Assembly (NCBI GenBank): GCA_003427395.1
Contig: BFEA01000628.1
Coordinates: 735,090-776,720, forward strand
DNA from: Chara braunii
Taxonomy: Eukaryota > Streptophyta > Charophyceae > Charales > Characeae
Length of the DNA stretch: 41,631 bases
Direction: 5' to 3'
Position 1 is the first letter of the stretch, and each line of letters starts with the position of its first letter. Shown here one piece after another: positions 1-9,910 of the stretch. Position numbers and translations under genes: made by a program. The notes under the pieces were generated by a model. It searched no databases. It worked only from the letters and a program-made list of their open reading frames with translations, and was not told the origin of the DNA.

Positions 1-14
1 ATAGATAGATATGG

Positions 15-103
<89 letters not shown>
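1..103. repeat. GATA/GA microsatellite
   Basis: The window opens with GATA repeats to about position 50, followed by an uninterrupted GA run to 103. Similar GA runs at 31229-31301, 32057-32130 and 37180-37253 are followed by related unique sequence (tagttgaacagc, then an 'accttcaagaagtg'-like module). The microsatellite is therefore part of a dispersed repeat module and did not arise independently at each site. Confidence 0.95.
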
Positions 104-105
<2 letters not shown>

Positions 106-300
106 CTAGTTGAACAGCGAGTCAATTCGCAGTTATCGAGGTTGATGTCAGGTCGTGATCTGTTTGGTGACTGAGCACCTTTAAGTAGTGGCAGACCACC
201 TTCAAGAAGTGTCGACCTTCACGAAGTGGCAAATAGTCGGAGGTCAGAGGACTCCAGTGCTAAAAGCATTCTTAGGGGACCTTGCGGTCATGTTCAGAAC
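104..300. repeat. terminal-type module next to GA tract
   Basis: Non-coding sequence. The blocks 'gttgaacagcga', 'gagcacctttaa', 'accttcaagaagtgtc' and 'gctaaaagcattcttagg' recur at 32150-32280 and 37254-37460, also next to GA runs. No plausible gene is present. I read this as the outermost part of a repeat family whose inner part is the 275-bp array that follows. Confidence 0.7.
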
Positions 301-1400
301 ATATTGGCGTAGCACTAGATGCTCACCAAGAAGTTCTGGATGTCGGATAAATCAACACGTCATAAGATGCTTTACAAGCAAGCAGCGGCTGCTTACAGGA
401 CCTTCTACCCGGTATGAATCTTTGAGAGCAGAGTTTCGCACTCCACCGTGAGATCCACGTTGGATAGGTGGACCTGTCATCCTACCGCTGTTAGCTGTAG
501 TCATCTTGAGGGAGTCGATGAGGCGAGGACCCGACAAAGAAAACTCTTAGTGAACTTTGCTGCCGTGTTTTTGGAACTTATTGGCGTAGCACTAGATGCT
601 CACCAAGCAGTTCTGGATGTCGGTTATATCGACAAATCATAAGATGCCTTACAAGCAAGCAACGACTGCTTGCAGGACCTTCTACTCGGTGTAAATCTTT
701 GAGAGCAGAGTTTCGCACTCCACCGTGAGATCCACATTGGATAGGTGGACGTGCCATCCTACCGCTGTCAGCTGTAGTCATCTTGAGGGAGTCGACGAGG
801 TGAGGACCCGACAAAGAACACTGTCAGGGGACTTTGCTGCCGTGTTTGGAACATATTCGTGTAGCACTAGATGCTCACCAAGCAGTTCTGGATGTCGGTC
901 ATATCGATACATCATAAGATGCCTTACAAGCAAGCAGCGGCAGTTTGCAGGACCTTCTACCCGGTGTGAATCTTTGAGAGCAGAGTTTCGCACTCCACCG
1001 TGAGATCCACATCGGATAGATGGACCTGCCATCCTACCGTTGTTGGCTGTAGTCATCTTGAGAGTCGATGAGGTGAGGACCCGGCAAAGAACACTCTTAA
1101 GGGACTTTGCTGCCGTGTTTGGAACTTATTGGCGTAGCACTAGATGCTCACCAAGCAGTACTGGATGTCGGTTATAACGACACATCATATGATGCCTTAC
1201 AAGCAAACTGTGGTCGGATCCCGTCCCCCATCCCCGACGCGGATCTATGAGAGCAGATTTGACGCAATCCACCGTTAGATCCACATCGGAGAGGCGGAGC
1301 AGTTATCCTACCGCTGTTCAGTGTAGTCATCATGTGAGAGTCGACATCACAAGAACCCGACGATGTTCCAATTGGGACGTGCTCTTGTTTCGTGATGTGT
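300..1400. repeat. 275-bp tandem repeat, four units
   Basis: The block 'tattggcgtagcactagatg' or a close variant starts at 302, 579, 854 and 1127, giving periods of 277, 275 and 273 bp. Each unit also holds 'atgccttacaagcaa' and 'gagtttcgcactccaccgtg' or variants. A further one and a half units lie at 37480-37810, and part of a unit is inverted at 22431-22587. Short open frames in every unit are by-products of the repeat and show no protein family signal. Confidence 0.9.
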
Positions 1401-1892
1401 AGGTGCTTACCGGCGGTGCCTTGGATCACCTCCTCGACGTGAAGCAAAGTGCGAGGGAATTGCTCAGGGCTCACACCAGAAGTGCGATTGAACTCGCACT
1501 TTGATGGAGAAGCAGTTGCGCAGTCCATCAGCGCGACGATTTAATATGGACATTGGCTTGTCATTTCTATATTACAGGTTAAAAACGCTATCAAATCTTT
1601 CTGTGTAGAAGATTCATATCCATTCATACAAGTATCTCTTGTCATCGCAAACATCGAGGTGAAAACATTTTCCAAAATGCATCGAGGTTAAGTTGCCTAC
1701 TGTTTTTCCAAAGGTGAAGTCTCACAGCAGACGAACAGTTTCCATAAACCATTAAATGCAGAAAATTCATTCAAGGGCAAATTGCAAAGCACACAGAGAC
1801 GTTTCAAAAAATCGTTGAACGTAAAATATCATACAATCCCACATTGCAAAGTGCACGGAGACTTTCCAAAAATCACAAAGTACATGGAGCCA
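1243..1892 (+). repeat. left arm of about 21-kb-spaced inverted repeat
   Basis: This stretch matches the reverse complement of 21790-22587 in the same order over its whole length. Shared blocks include 'gatttgacgcaatccaccgt', 'gggacgtgctcttgtttcgt', 'gatttaatatggac', 'ggcttgtcattt', 'catatccattc' and 'attgcaaag...acggag'. The palindromic motif at 1480-1501 lies inside it. The arms differ by point changes and by a duplicated block in the right arm, so they are old. The arrangement suggests terminal inverted repeats of a large element, but a local inverted duplication is also possible. Confidence 0.75.
1480..1501. repeat. 22-bp palindromic motif (left-arm copy)
   Basis: AAGTGCGA, spacer TTGAAC, TCGCACTT. 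Both 8-bp arms are perfectly complementary. The motif is followed by a 'gatggagaagcag...gcgca' module that also follows other copies, for example near 22143-22250 (inverted) and 35950. Confidence 0.9.
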
Positions 1893-1910
1893 AAATGCGA
1901 ATATGTTCTC

Positions 1911-2604
1911 ATTTCTCATATGGAACCAACAGTTCAATCACAAATGTACGGCATCCAAAGTGCGAATATGTTCGCATTTCTCATACGAAAACAACATCCA
2001 GCATTCCATGGAGAGCACAAAATATATTCCGGGGATAACAAAATTGGTAATCATTTAGTGCACCGCTGAATCCGTAAAACAACCTCAAGCGCACATACAT
2101 TCTAACGATAATTGGTTTCCGAATGGAGAACAAGTTCGCAACAGTCATAAGGAACCAACAGACAGCATTCAATGGAGACAAGCAGAGGGGGTGAACCGTA
2201 AAACGGGGCGGCACACGCACAACAAGGGCAAGCCAAAACATATGAAAGCTGGGTGTCATTTCTCATATGGAACCAACAGTTCAATCACAAATGTACGACA
2301 TCCAAAGTGCGAATATGTTCGCATTTCTCACACGGAAACAACAACCATCATTCCCTGGAGAGCACGATATGTATTCCGGGTATAACAAAATTGCTAATCA
2401 TTTAGTGCACCGTTGAATCCGTAAATCAACTACAAGCACACATACATTCTGGCGAGAAATGGTTTCCGAATGGAGAACAAGTTCGCAACTGTCATAAGGA
2501 ACCAACAGACATTATTCAATGGAGACAAGCACAGGCGGTGAACATAAAACGGGGCGGCACACGCAGAACAAGGGCGAGCCAAAACATATGAAAGCTGGGT
2601 GGTC
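1911..2604. repeat. 347-bp tandem duplication
   Basis: The block beginning 'ctcatatggaacc' starts at 1915 and again at 2262, a period of 347 bp, and each copy ends with 'catatgaaagctgggt'. Each copy contains one palindromic motif (1958-1979 and 2305-2326, arms AAGTGCGA/TCGCATTT). No protein-like reading frame is seen. Confidence 0.9.
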
Positions 2605-3257
2605 GGGGTGGGGCAGGGGAGAGGGGCTTTCACACCACAAAGTATCGCGAACGAAAGAGATAAGCACGAAACAATTTGGCAACCAAGAATAAATCGTCGG
2701 TATCTTTCACATGAGTAACAGAGGAGCATAACCTCGAAACGAAGAAACGCAGCACGGTGCTGCCGCGGTTTTGAGATGACATAAGGAAAACAACCCGAAA
2801 ATAAACAAAAGGAGCACAAAGTTGAGATATTCACATCCGATATGTAAGCGTCAACTTAAAAGGAACGGCACCACGTGGCTGGGATATTTACATCGGCATC
2901 TAAGCTTCTACTTCACGTTAGCGTCCACTGCTACCCTCTAGCTGATGTTGCGCAACAAGCAATGAGAACAATCCGAAAACAAACAAAGGCAGCAAGGCGC
3001 TGCAGAAAGTCGTACGAGTAAAGATGACAGGTTCCACGAAATGAAGAACCCTTAAAAAATTTCTAGAGCACGAGGTTGGGATATTCACATCGACACCTAA
3101 GCGTGTACTTGATCAAAACGTCCACTGCAATCCGGTACCTCATCAAAACAACAGCACAGCTCGAACCGACTGACTGCTAGATGAAGTGAGAATAGATTCG
3201 CACTTCTGCTTATGGCCTTTGAAAAAACAAACTGCGCGTATTTTAACAACAGGGGCA
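2605..3257. other. gene-free stretch with degenerate repeats
   Basis: No protein family is recognisable. Three degenerate copies of a module built on 'gggatattcacatcgacacctaagcg' lie at about 2820-2860, 2878-2920 and 3072-3115. A partial palindromic motif (gagaatagattcgcact) is at about 3188. Confidence 0.6.
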
Positions 3258-4020
3258 TTATTCAGAGCCTTGAAGTTTGTCCACCACAATCCTCAGCCTG
3301 ATGTTTGCAATGTCGCTTTGGGCTATCGGAAATGGTGGTTGATAGCCGCGTGCAAGAAAAGAAGCGAAGGCGAGCATGAAAACACCGCAGCTCGACCCGT
3401 CCGACTCTTGAGGGACACCATGAGCAACCACCTTGGGCGCCGGGAGATCCAGTTTGGCTTGTTGACCATATCGACAAACCGCTTCGTCACGGAGGTATTG
3501 CGTGAAGTTCGCAAGCACATCGGAAGAAAAACCGCCATCGCCTTGTAGGAGGGAGTCGTAGTACTCTAGCCCTTGGTCTCGAACACATAATATGGTCCAA
3601 TGCACTCCATGTTTATGGACAGGAATCAAGACCATGTCGTACGAGAAAATATCCACATCTTTTGTCCATTTCGCAACCCTTTCATGTCGATACCCGCCTC
3701 TAACGAGCTTGGAATAGAAAAAGGGACTGAAAATGTAAAGAGAGGGACCCCCAGGGAACGCAGCGTTGGCAAGCACGACCAAGTACGACTCCACCACCTC
3801 ATCGGAAAACCATCCCCCTCTGGACAAGAGTTTGAAGACTTTTGCTGGTCAACGGAATCGAACTGGGACCTCTGCGAACCGAGGAAACCACCTTGTGGCC
3901 GTTGCTGAAATCTCCGCAGATGTCCTGCAACATTCTGAAGTCCGTAGCGCTAAGCTCCGTAGTAGGCAAGGGAACGCGAAAACATGATGTAGCCCCTGCT
4001 GAACAAACACCTACGAACAA
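3258..4020 (-). pseudogene. Ulp1/SENP-type cysteine protease domain (C48), frameshifted
   Basis: Ulp1-family proteases cleave SUMO-like modifiers, and many eukaryotic DNA transposons carry such domains. Counting from the TTG at 3827, the 189-residue frame shows the family layout: GGWFSDEVVESY (substrate-side helix), then RWTKD-like KWTKDVDIF, catalytic His76 in GVHWTIL, Asp91 in YYDSL, oxyanion Gln140 in GVPQ and nucleophile Cys147 in SSCGVFML. All catalytic residues are kept. Upstream protein-like sequence (LTSKSLQTLVQRG) is in another frame, and the two join at a G run around 3816-3820. One extra G would explain the break. The frame ends just after the domain, as is usual. It lies downstream of the methyltransferase-like gene on the same strand. 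A substitute explanation is an intron boundary there. Confidence 0.8.
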
Positions 4021-4152
4021 TTGTGAGGAGTGAGCACAAACCCCGGGGCGGAATGGCTAAGAACTGTCTGCCCTTTTCCCAGAAAAGTTGTATCCTCGAC
4101 TGTCGAATGTGTCCTTCGCGATGTACTTAGGACACTGGTCTTTCAAGACACC

Positions 4153-4455
4153 CTATTTGCCATCGTAATCAGACCCATCAGACAAAGCAGTAACGCTCTC
4201 AATAGACGCAGCCAAATGTTTCCGCAGACCTTCCTCCTTATCTATTCCACATGCCTTCAGAACCCTGACAGCTCTCTGGGAAAGGCGAGGCATCTGGACC
4301 CTTTTAAACAACCCTACACTTGACGACTTCTTCGGTAAAGCGGCCAATGACCTCCCTGAAAGACGTTTCTCGCGCACGGCTTTTAAAGGCTTCATGGGGA
4401 GGGACATTAACAACCTCACACCTATAGAACATAGAAAACAACCCACAGCCCACAA
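4153..4455 (-). pseudogene. possible upstream exon of the protease gene
   Basis: A 100-codon frame rich in Lys, Arg and Ser (for example KRLSGRSLAALPKKSSSVG) lies in the same frame as the 3819-4020 part of the Ulp1 gene. They are separated by two in-frame stops, at 4153-4155 and near 4050. It has no recognisable domain. Position, strand and shared frame suggest it belongs to the protease gene as a linker, either interrupted by stops or spliced. This is inference. Confidence 0.35.
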
Positions 4456-4547
4456 GCTTTTTTTTAAGAAGTGGTAATAGGTACATTAGCCCATAACATC
4501 AATTTGGACGAACACAGAGCTGGCTAGTGACAGATAGGAGAGTGGTC

Positions 4548-5285
4548 CTATTCACAAATCTTACCGTTCTCGGGAGCCCTTTGAGGGAACTCGCCCTCCT
4601 CTCGCGCCACTGCGCCAACGTCCACGGACGATTCGAGGTTCTGCACCTCGGCCATGGCTGTGTCGCTAACCATCTCGGTGGCAGCTGTGTCTCTTGGCAA
4701 GTCGATGGGTTCATGAATTACCATTTCCCGACTGGTACTGAGGACAGATGCTCGATCACCCTGTTCGGCACCGCAATGGGTGGACGGAGAATTATGATCT
4801 TTCTGCTCTGGATCCATCTTGATGCTGACGGCCACCTCAACGCCTTCCACGAAGGATTCGACGTTCTGCATCTCGGCCACGCCTTAGTCGCTAACTAGCT
4901 CTGTGGCTGCCGAGTCATCACCCAAATCTAGGGCTTCATGAAGCACCATTCCCCGAGCGGTGCTTAGGACAGACGGTCGACCACCCTGTTCTTCTCCGCA
5001 ACGGGTGGGTGAACAATCACCATCTTTCCGCTGAGGATCCATCCGGATGTCGACAGTCACCTCACCGCCTTCCACCATGGGTTATCCGCCTTCCTCATCG
5101 CCATTAACCCGAGCGTCCACTGCGGGTTCTTCTTCGTCTTCATCGTCGCCAAGAACGGGAGCTTGCACGGACGTCCACTGACCTCCCTTAACCGCACCCT
5201 CTCGCGTCGTGGCCACAGCTGAACGACTGTGCAGAACCTCTTTGGTCGTCCTGATCACCAGCGCTCGTGCATGGAGCCACTTCAC
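4548..5285 (-). pseudogene. acidic region with 75-residue tandem repeats
   Basis: One reading frame runs from 5285 down to 4548, interrupted by TAA stops near 5082 and 4884. It encodes a tandem duplication of period about 225 bp (75 residues). Compare EGGEVTVDIRMDPQRKDGD with EGVEVAVSIKMDPEQKDHN, and LDLGDDSAATELVSD with IDLPRDTAATEMVSD. Both repeats are acidic and look disordered. Codon-level similarity between copies and the preserved frame argue that this was coding. It sits upstream of the Ulp1 domain on the same strand, so it may be the N-terminal part of that protein. No function can be assigned. Confidence 0.5.
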
Positions 5286-5725
5286 GTCTTCACGAGCCGG
5301 CCCGTGTCGAGTCTCCTCTCCCTGCTGTAGAGCATGCGTTTCCCCTGGAGCTCCTGCACTCCAATGTCCACGGACGCACCCTCCGAAGCATGACGTTCAC
5401 ACTCGCTCCCCCCGGTCTCCAACACTTTGCGAGATTGCCAGGGTTGAGTCTCCTCTTCCCGATGTACAACACGCGTTCCCGGACAGCGCTCTTCTTGCCC
5501 AGGAGTGTGACGTTCGTGCTCGCTACCCCCGGTCTCCAACACTCCTGCAGGGGGCCCCTCCAGCACGTCGTGAGACCTCCAGTCTCGAGTCTCAACACAT
5601 GAGAACAGAGGCGAGCAGGGCAACCATGTGTCCAACTGAAGATGCGGGGGGCAGGACGTGACATTTTCTTGGCCCCGCGGAATTGTTGCGTGAGGAGCAC
5701 TTATGGTGGAGGGCGACGTCAGCAA
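5282..5725 (-). pseudogene. Glu-rich repeat region upstream of protease gene
   Basis: A 147-codon frame contains the repeat VLETGGSEHERHTPG followed by VLETGGSECERHASE about 40 residues later, separated by Glu-rich sequence (REEETQPW). There is no known domain. It lies between the 3' end of the methyltransferase-like gene at 5795 and the acidic repeats at 4548-5285, on the same strand. It could be the start of the Ulp1-containing protein or a separate small gene. Coding status is uncertain. Confidence 0.35.
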
Positions 5726-5794
5726 ATCCGAATGTATTCGGAGTTTGTGGCGGTCGCCCGAGACGAGGGAACCGAAGGTGGCACCTTCGCTCCT

Positions 5795-7402
5795 TCACAA
5801 TGCAGGCATCCCGCCCTCCAGGCAAAACGAAGACGCGCCCTCTTTCAGGAGCAAGGTGTTGAGCACAGAAGATCTTTGCTGCGCACGGCGAGATGGACTC
5901 TTTTCGGCTACGGGAAACAAAGTCCTCGCAGACAAGTGCGAATCTACTCGCACTTGATCAGACCTCAGGGTGGCCTCGTCTCGCATGTCGGAATCTCGAC
6001 TCCCTGCGCAGTGAGGGTCAGTACCCATATACTGGGGACTCCCGGACGTTCTACACTTTCCGCCCGACCCCTTTCCGCAGGAGTCCTTTCCGCCTGACCC
6101 CTTTCCGCCGGACGCCTTCTCTACCGACGATGTCTCGCCCGTCCTCTTTCCGACAAACTGTGAGCCGTCTCCTCCGCCGTCTCCGCCATCTCCTTCGTCT
6201 CCTCCTCCACCCCCTCCCGGATGATGACCGCCTGACGGAGGTTGCGGCATGCGCCAGTCAATGCCACGAGACGGTGTCGTTTCGAGTGTGTAGAAAGGCG
6301 CTCGAAACTCCAACATGTTGTTGCCGTACAACTCATTTAACTTTTGTTCTGCATACGCAGCGACGTCCGGTTCGTTCCTCTCGGGGTTCATGAGACTCAA
6401 ATGCTCCACTAGAGCAGTTCTCGCCGTTCTCTTAAATGCACCCGCTCCCAGTCTCTTCAATCCACTCCACTTGCCGTCGGCCTCCTTCATTGCCATGACC
6501 CACATTCCATTCCTCACAGCAGGTTGGAATATCCTCGGGTTGTGTCCCCAGACATCATCCGACGTGAACCGGTGATGCTTGCCGAAGAAGAAGAGTCTGT
6601 CATTCTCCCAGGTATCATGGTCCCCAGGGAGCTTGGCACTAGGTTCGTAATCATAGTCTCTCTCTTCCTCCCCGTCATCAGACGATTGGTCGTCGACTCT
6701 TTCACGCCGAAACACACGCTTCAAACCGGCAGGGGACGTGCTATATCTCCGAGGGCCACCTTCCTCTTCATCACAAACCTGTCCAACCACCCGAGGAAGT
6801 GGCATGGAATCGAAATCGAAGGTTTCCGAGTCGCTCAGCTCCTCCATGTCTTCAGCGTCGAAAAGGTCCTCCTCGTCAAACTGTGACTTGTAGTTTTCGA
6901 GGATGAGCGGTTCGGCCAGCGTGAAGTAAACGTGCTCCAGCCTTCTCAAGAAATGCGAGACAGACTCCCTGGGTGCATCGTGGTACCCATTGAGCACACT
7001 GAACACCAGGTTTCTCCGTCGAGTGTATTCGAGGTCGGTCGGACCATGCGGTCTGGGTTGGAAAAGGAAGTCCCAAACCTCCGTCCTTTTGTTCCCCGGC
7101 ATTTTCCAATACATGTCACGTTTGGGATCCCAGTTTCGTTCGCCGGTGATGAGGACAAACTCGCAAGCATTGCGAGTGTTTGCAACGCGTGCCTTCACGA
7201 ACTCGTGAAGGTAATCGATCATCCTCGCCTCCTTCTCCAAAGCGACGACGTTCCGACCGGTGCGCAGGAGCTCCCACACGACAGACGCACGCGCCTTCCC
7301 AAAGAAAAAAAATAGTTTGCCCAACTTTGCAAAAGTTTTCGAGTACACAAAGTAGACGGGACGGGTTCCGCTCCATCTCCCCGTAAGCAGGTCCACTAAC
7401 AC
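5795..7402 (-). pseudogene. methyltransferase-like cofactor half with acidic/Gly-rich tail
   Basis: The longest intact part, 535 codons. Near its start, KLFFFFGKARASVVWELLRT followed by GRNVVALEKEARMIDYLHEF resembles motif I and the following acidic strand of DNA methyltransferases (usual form DxFxGxGTT..GR..IG.E). Here the Gly-rich loop reads FFGKARA, so the classical FxGxG is degenerate. Then come an acidic stretch (DEEDLFDAEDMEELSDSE), a conserved-looking block (WENDRLFFFGKHHRF ... WVMAMKEADGKWSGLKRLG), and a low-complexity GGGGGGDEGDGGDGGGDGS plus GKGSGGK tail. The last about 60 codons include a palindromic motif copy (RVDSHLSART), which suggests the original stop was earlier. Confidence 0.5.
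5934..5955. repeat. 22-bp palindromic motif inside gene 3' end
   Basis: AAGTGCGA, spacer ATCTAC, TCGCACTT, with perfect arms. It lies inside the last open part of the methyltransferase-like gene and is translated as RVDSHLS. This suggests either a motif inserted in the tail or read-through into 3' flanking repeat sequence. Confidence 0.9.
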
Positions 7403-7688
7403 TTGTCACGCCGCCGTCCTCCCACATGCTACGAGAGAACCTTTCCTCTTCCGGCACGTCGAAACACGCCACAGCCTGTCCTGATGGGTCCGACGAACAG
7501 ACATCTTTCGAGTGGGCCAGCACCGTGTGTTTGGCCGGACTTCGACCATGAGCACGGGAAGCCTTTGTCGGGCTACTGGCCGGGTAGACTGCGAATGTGT
7601 TGTCTTCCAACTTTTCGCCATTAAAAATGGCGGTCACACTCCTTGACCAGCATATTGCCTTCCCGGACAGTGGCCTGCCTTTGTGCAT
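7400..7688 (-). pseudogene. methyltransferase-like region, first part
   Basis: This frame encodes AIFNGEKLEDNTFAVYPAS, then a stretch ending CFDVPEEERFSRSMWEDGG. In beta-type N4/N6 methyltransferases the catalytic motif precedes the cofactor-binding motif, and this part sits where the end of the catalytic half would lie. The frame changes near 7405-7415, and the cofactor-binding half continues in the frame of the next feature. The assignment depends mainly on that next part and on the ParB-like domain upstream. Confidence 0.4.
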
Positions 7689-7778
7689 TGCGCACCCACT
7701 TCCCTGTCCTGACCTGATGGACGATAAGCCTTGCCATGCCTTTCAAGAAACTGAGCTCTCAACGAGAGGGGAAAAATA

Positions 7779-8205
7779 TTACAAGTGTCCAGTGCGTTGG
7801 CGAAGTGTTTGGAGAACGCCTTGCAGGTTCGCAAAATCGTATTCTCGCCAGTTTGTGAGGAGTGTGGGATCACACAAATCGAGGACGTACAAGTTGCACA
7901 CGTAATGTCGCACAACCTCACGGATCGCAGTGACATGACTGTGAGCTTGGGAAGGCGGGAAAGGGAAAGGAATAAGGCTGGTCACCCGGTTGAGGTCGGG
8001 CCATTTGATGTGCCTCACATCCCTGCTGACCCTGATCGTGTCTTGAACTTCTTCTTCCGTTCGTCGCAAGATGGAAGGGACAGACTTTTCGAAATATTTA
8101 GGGAACCTGTCGTCCTCATACAATTTCTTCGCATCGTCGAGGGACTGCTTCTGGTGCGGAAGAGTACGTTTGCAAGTGTTCACGTACTCCATCGCGCCCT
8201 CAAAA
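7779..8205 (-). pseudogene. linker segment of the ParB/methyltransferase gene
   Basis: A frame of about 140 codons (SLDDAKKLYEDDRFPKYFEK, then VVRHYVCNLYVLDLCDP) continues the gene after the frame change near 8205. It ends at TAA 7779, while a neighbouring frame (7936-7634) carries sequence that seems to continue it (HFANALDTCNIFPLSLRAQF). The catalytic DPPY-type motif of an N4/N6 methyltransferase would be expected around here or just downstream. I could not find it. Confidence 0.4.
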
Positions 8206-8950
8206 TGCTTCGCATTTCAACCCACACCTGTTTCGTGAGGCCCTGCGGCCCGAACTCCTCCAGAAGCCGCCCCTCGGTGCGGAAAAAAGGGCTCCCGTAT
8301 CGCCAAACACTTTCGTCCTCCTCCGTTTCAAGGAACAAGATGTAGTGGAACATACGAAGCATCACACGGTGCACTTTCGTCGTCGCGACCATGTTTTTAA
8401 TTCCAGGTTTATGCTGACGCTTCAGATGCCCGCCCGTGGATTGCACGAACACTCCCCTTAGTGCGAGAATCTCGTCGGGGATCGACAGTTTATTGACATT
8501 GGTCATGTCGGCGAGACACTGCCAACAGAACATGTCTGGCTCCCTCACGACCACAAAAAACTTGTCGTCCGCTTGCGTTTGCTTTTTAGTCGGAGGCGGC
8601 GGGACCCGGACCAGCCACCCCATCTTCGTTTCACCAGCCGCCCCTTTTGAGCCCATTTTCGGAATTGTTTGCAGACTCAGAGATTTGTCTGGCATGTATT
8701 TTTCCGGCCTCGACAATGGCGTCTTGCCGTCGCCGCCTAACAACTTCCCCTCCGCCCATTTCGCGTAGAACTCCATGGCTTTGCGGAAAACGTCATCACC
8801 GGCCGTCACGAGCGGCATCCACTGCCTCAATGCATTGCCAACGGCAGCGATATACTCCTTGTCAGGGAGCGACGAATCTTTTTTTGCCAACGTCCAGTGA
8901 GCTTCGTTCGGACTCTTTCCCAAAAGCATATTTTGGAATTCGAAAAACTT
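8205..8950 (-). pseudogene. middle region of the ParB/methyltransferase gene
   Basis: A frame of about 249 codons follows the ParB-like part in the same frame, after two TAA codons. It includes FCWQCLADM and GHLKRQHKPG. One Cys pair and two His residues could form a zinc site, but their spacing fits no zinc finger I know. It stays open up to a frame change near 8205, where the next frame continues with KHFEGAMEYVNTCK. No domain name can be given. Confidence 0.45.
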
Positions 8951-8983
8951 TTATTTTTCGGCCTCCTTGCCAAAAGGGTTCCC

Positions 8984-9517
8984 TTAAATGGCCATCGGCC
9001 TTCCTTCTTTCTCCCATGCCTCCCGCATGTCCAAGAACGCGGCCTTTTGTGATCGCTGCTTAGACATCTTGTGTCTCGTGTTCTCGTTGAGACTGACCTG
9101 CCTATAGCCCGCGAAATCTCGGTTGGAGAACCACACTACTCTCGCCGGCCACGAGTGCATCTTCCACAAATCGAATATTGGCTCACCCTCCAACTCCTTC
9201 ACAGCAGCCACGGTGTGTTGACCGTTAACAGGGTAATAGTAGTACTTGTCCTTGTCCTCTGGCTTGAAGACATCTTTGTGAACCCTGTCAACTTTGTCCA
9301 GCCTACGCGTCACCGGCTTGTAGATGGGTGCCAGAACCAAAGGGTTTTTCGTCCAGATTTTCCTCCTTTTCTCGCGGAATTGACTCAACATCGCAACCTT
9401 GATGTCGTCCACAGTTTCGCGATTTAGACTGCAGTGGTTGTAATATCTTTCCCAAGACGGGATGTCGCAGACCTTCCTGGGGTTGATGAGCAGTTGGACG
9501 GGGAACTCCTTCTCCAT
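8984..9517 (-). pseudogene. ParB-like N-terminal-type domain
   Basis: This part encodes about 177 residues. It shows the ParB/sulfiredoxin-fold pattern: an early hydrophobic strand (FPVQLLINP), a 'NPLVLAPIY' strand, the box YYYPVNGQHTVAA matching the family's Gly-x-His-Arg region (here GQHT), and later SLNENTRHKM matching the 'ENxxR' helix. ParB-fold proteins bind nucleotides or act in DNA partition and restriction systems. The helix-turn-helix of true chromosomal ParB is not visible here. The frame ends in TAA, but the downstream sequence GNPFGKEAEK continues in frame. Confidence 0.6.
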
Positions 9518-9553
9518 GATTTCACCGCCATCGTTCCGCTCGTATTCGAGTCA

Positions 9554-9910
9554 GAACGCTGCCGCTTCGTCGCACTCCTCACCGACAGGCCGTTCGCCCC
9601 TGCTCGCCGCCTCAGTAGTCTTTCGCCTTCGAGGTTTCTTCTGGCCATCGCCTTCTTCAGCTGCCACTTTCCGTTTCGATTTCCCTGAAGGTTCTCTCGC
9701 AGCCGCAACACCTCAATCAGCCGAATCACCTCCACCCACGGCTTGTCCTTCGCGGATGGTCAAACCGCCGGGCCTCCTCGCTTTCTTACTTGCCGTCCCA
9801 CGCTCTTCCTTCGGCGGCCTCTTTCCCGAGGCACGTTCTCCGACGTCACCTCCATCCCCGCCCATCACCGCCTCCGATTTTCCTCTCATCCTCTTCATGC
9901 GGAGGGTCAT
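9554..9910 (-). pseudogene. basic N-terminal region of the ParB-like gene
   Basis: The frame begins at ATG 9910 (MTLRMKRMRGKSEAV) and is rich in Lys, Arg, Gly and Glu, with nuclear-localisation-like clusters such as KKARR and KKPRRRK. It shares the frame of the ParB-like domain and is cut by TGA at 9713-9715 and 9551-9553. Both stops could come from CGA or TGG by one transition. An earlier in-frame ATG at 10153 was not chosen because the sequence between is made of palindromic repeat copies (VSSHF/VSSYF). Confidence 0.5.

Larger units (their letters stand above)
5795..9910 (-). pseudogene. ParB-like domain plus methyltransferase-like protein, decayed
   Basis: A long minus-strand gene can be followed from an ATG at 9910 to a stop at 5795. 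The order is a Lys/Arg-rich N-terminus (KKARRPGG, KKPRRRKTTE), a ParB-like domain (9517-8984), a middle region with FCWQCLADM (8929-8205), a linker (8205-7779), a methyltransferase-like region (about 7650-7150), then an acidic and Gly-rich tail. In the first frame it is broken by TGA at 9713 and 9551, and TAA at 8984 and 8951. Frame changes follow near 8205, between 7800 and 7630, and near 7410. ParB-type domains joined to N4/N6 DNA methyltransferases are known in phages and some mobile elements. I infer a mobile-element DNA-modification protein, now dead. Introns could explain some breaks, but the stops sit inside sequence that reads on smoothly. Confidence 0.6.

Noticed and set aside
188-1528. 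Series of 60-118 codon frames on both strands at the left end
   Set aside because: They recur with the 275-bp tandem unit and its inverted copies and are not conserved as protein.
5893-7386. Plus-strand frames of 68-166 codons opposite the methyltransferase-like gene
   Set aside because: They are antisense by-products of the 535-codon minus-strand frame, rich in Arg/Ser/Pro with no family match.
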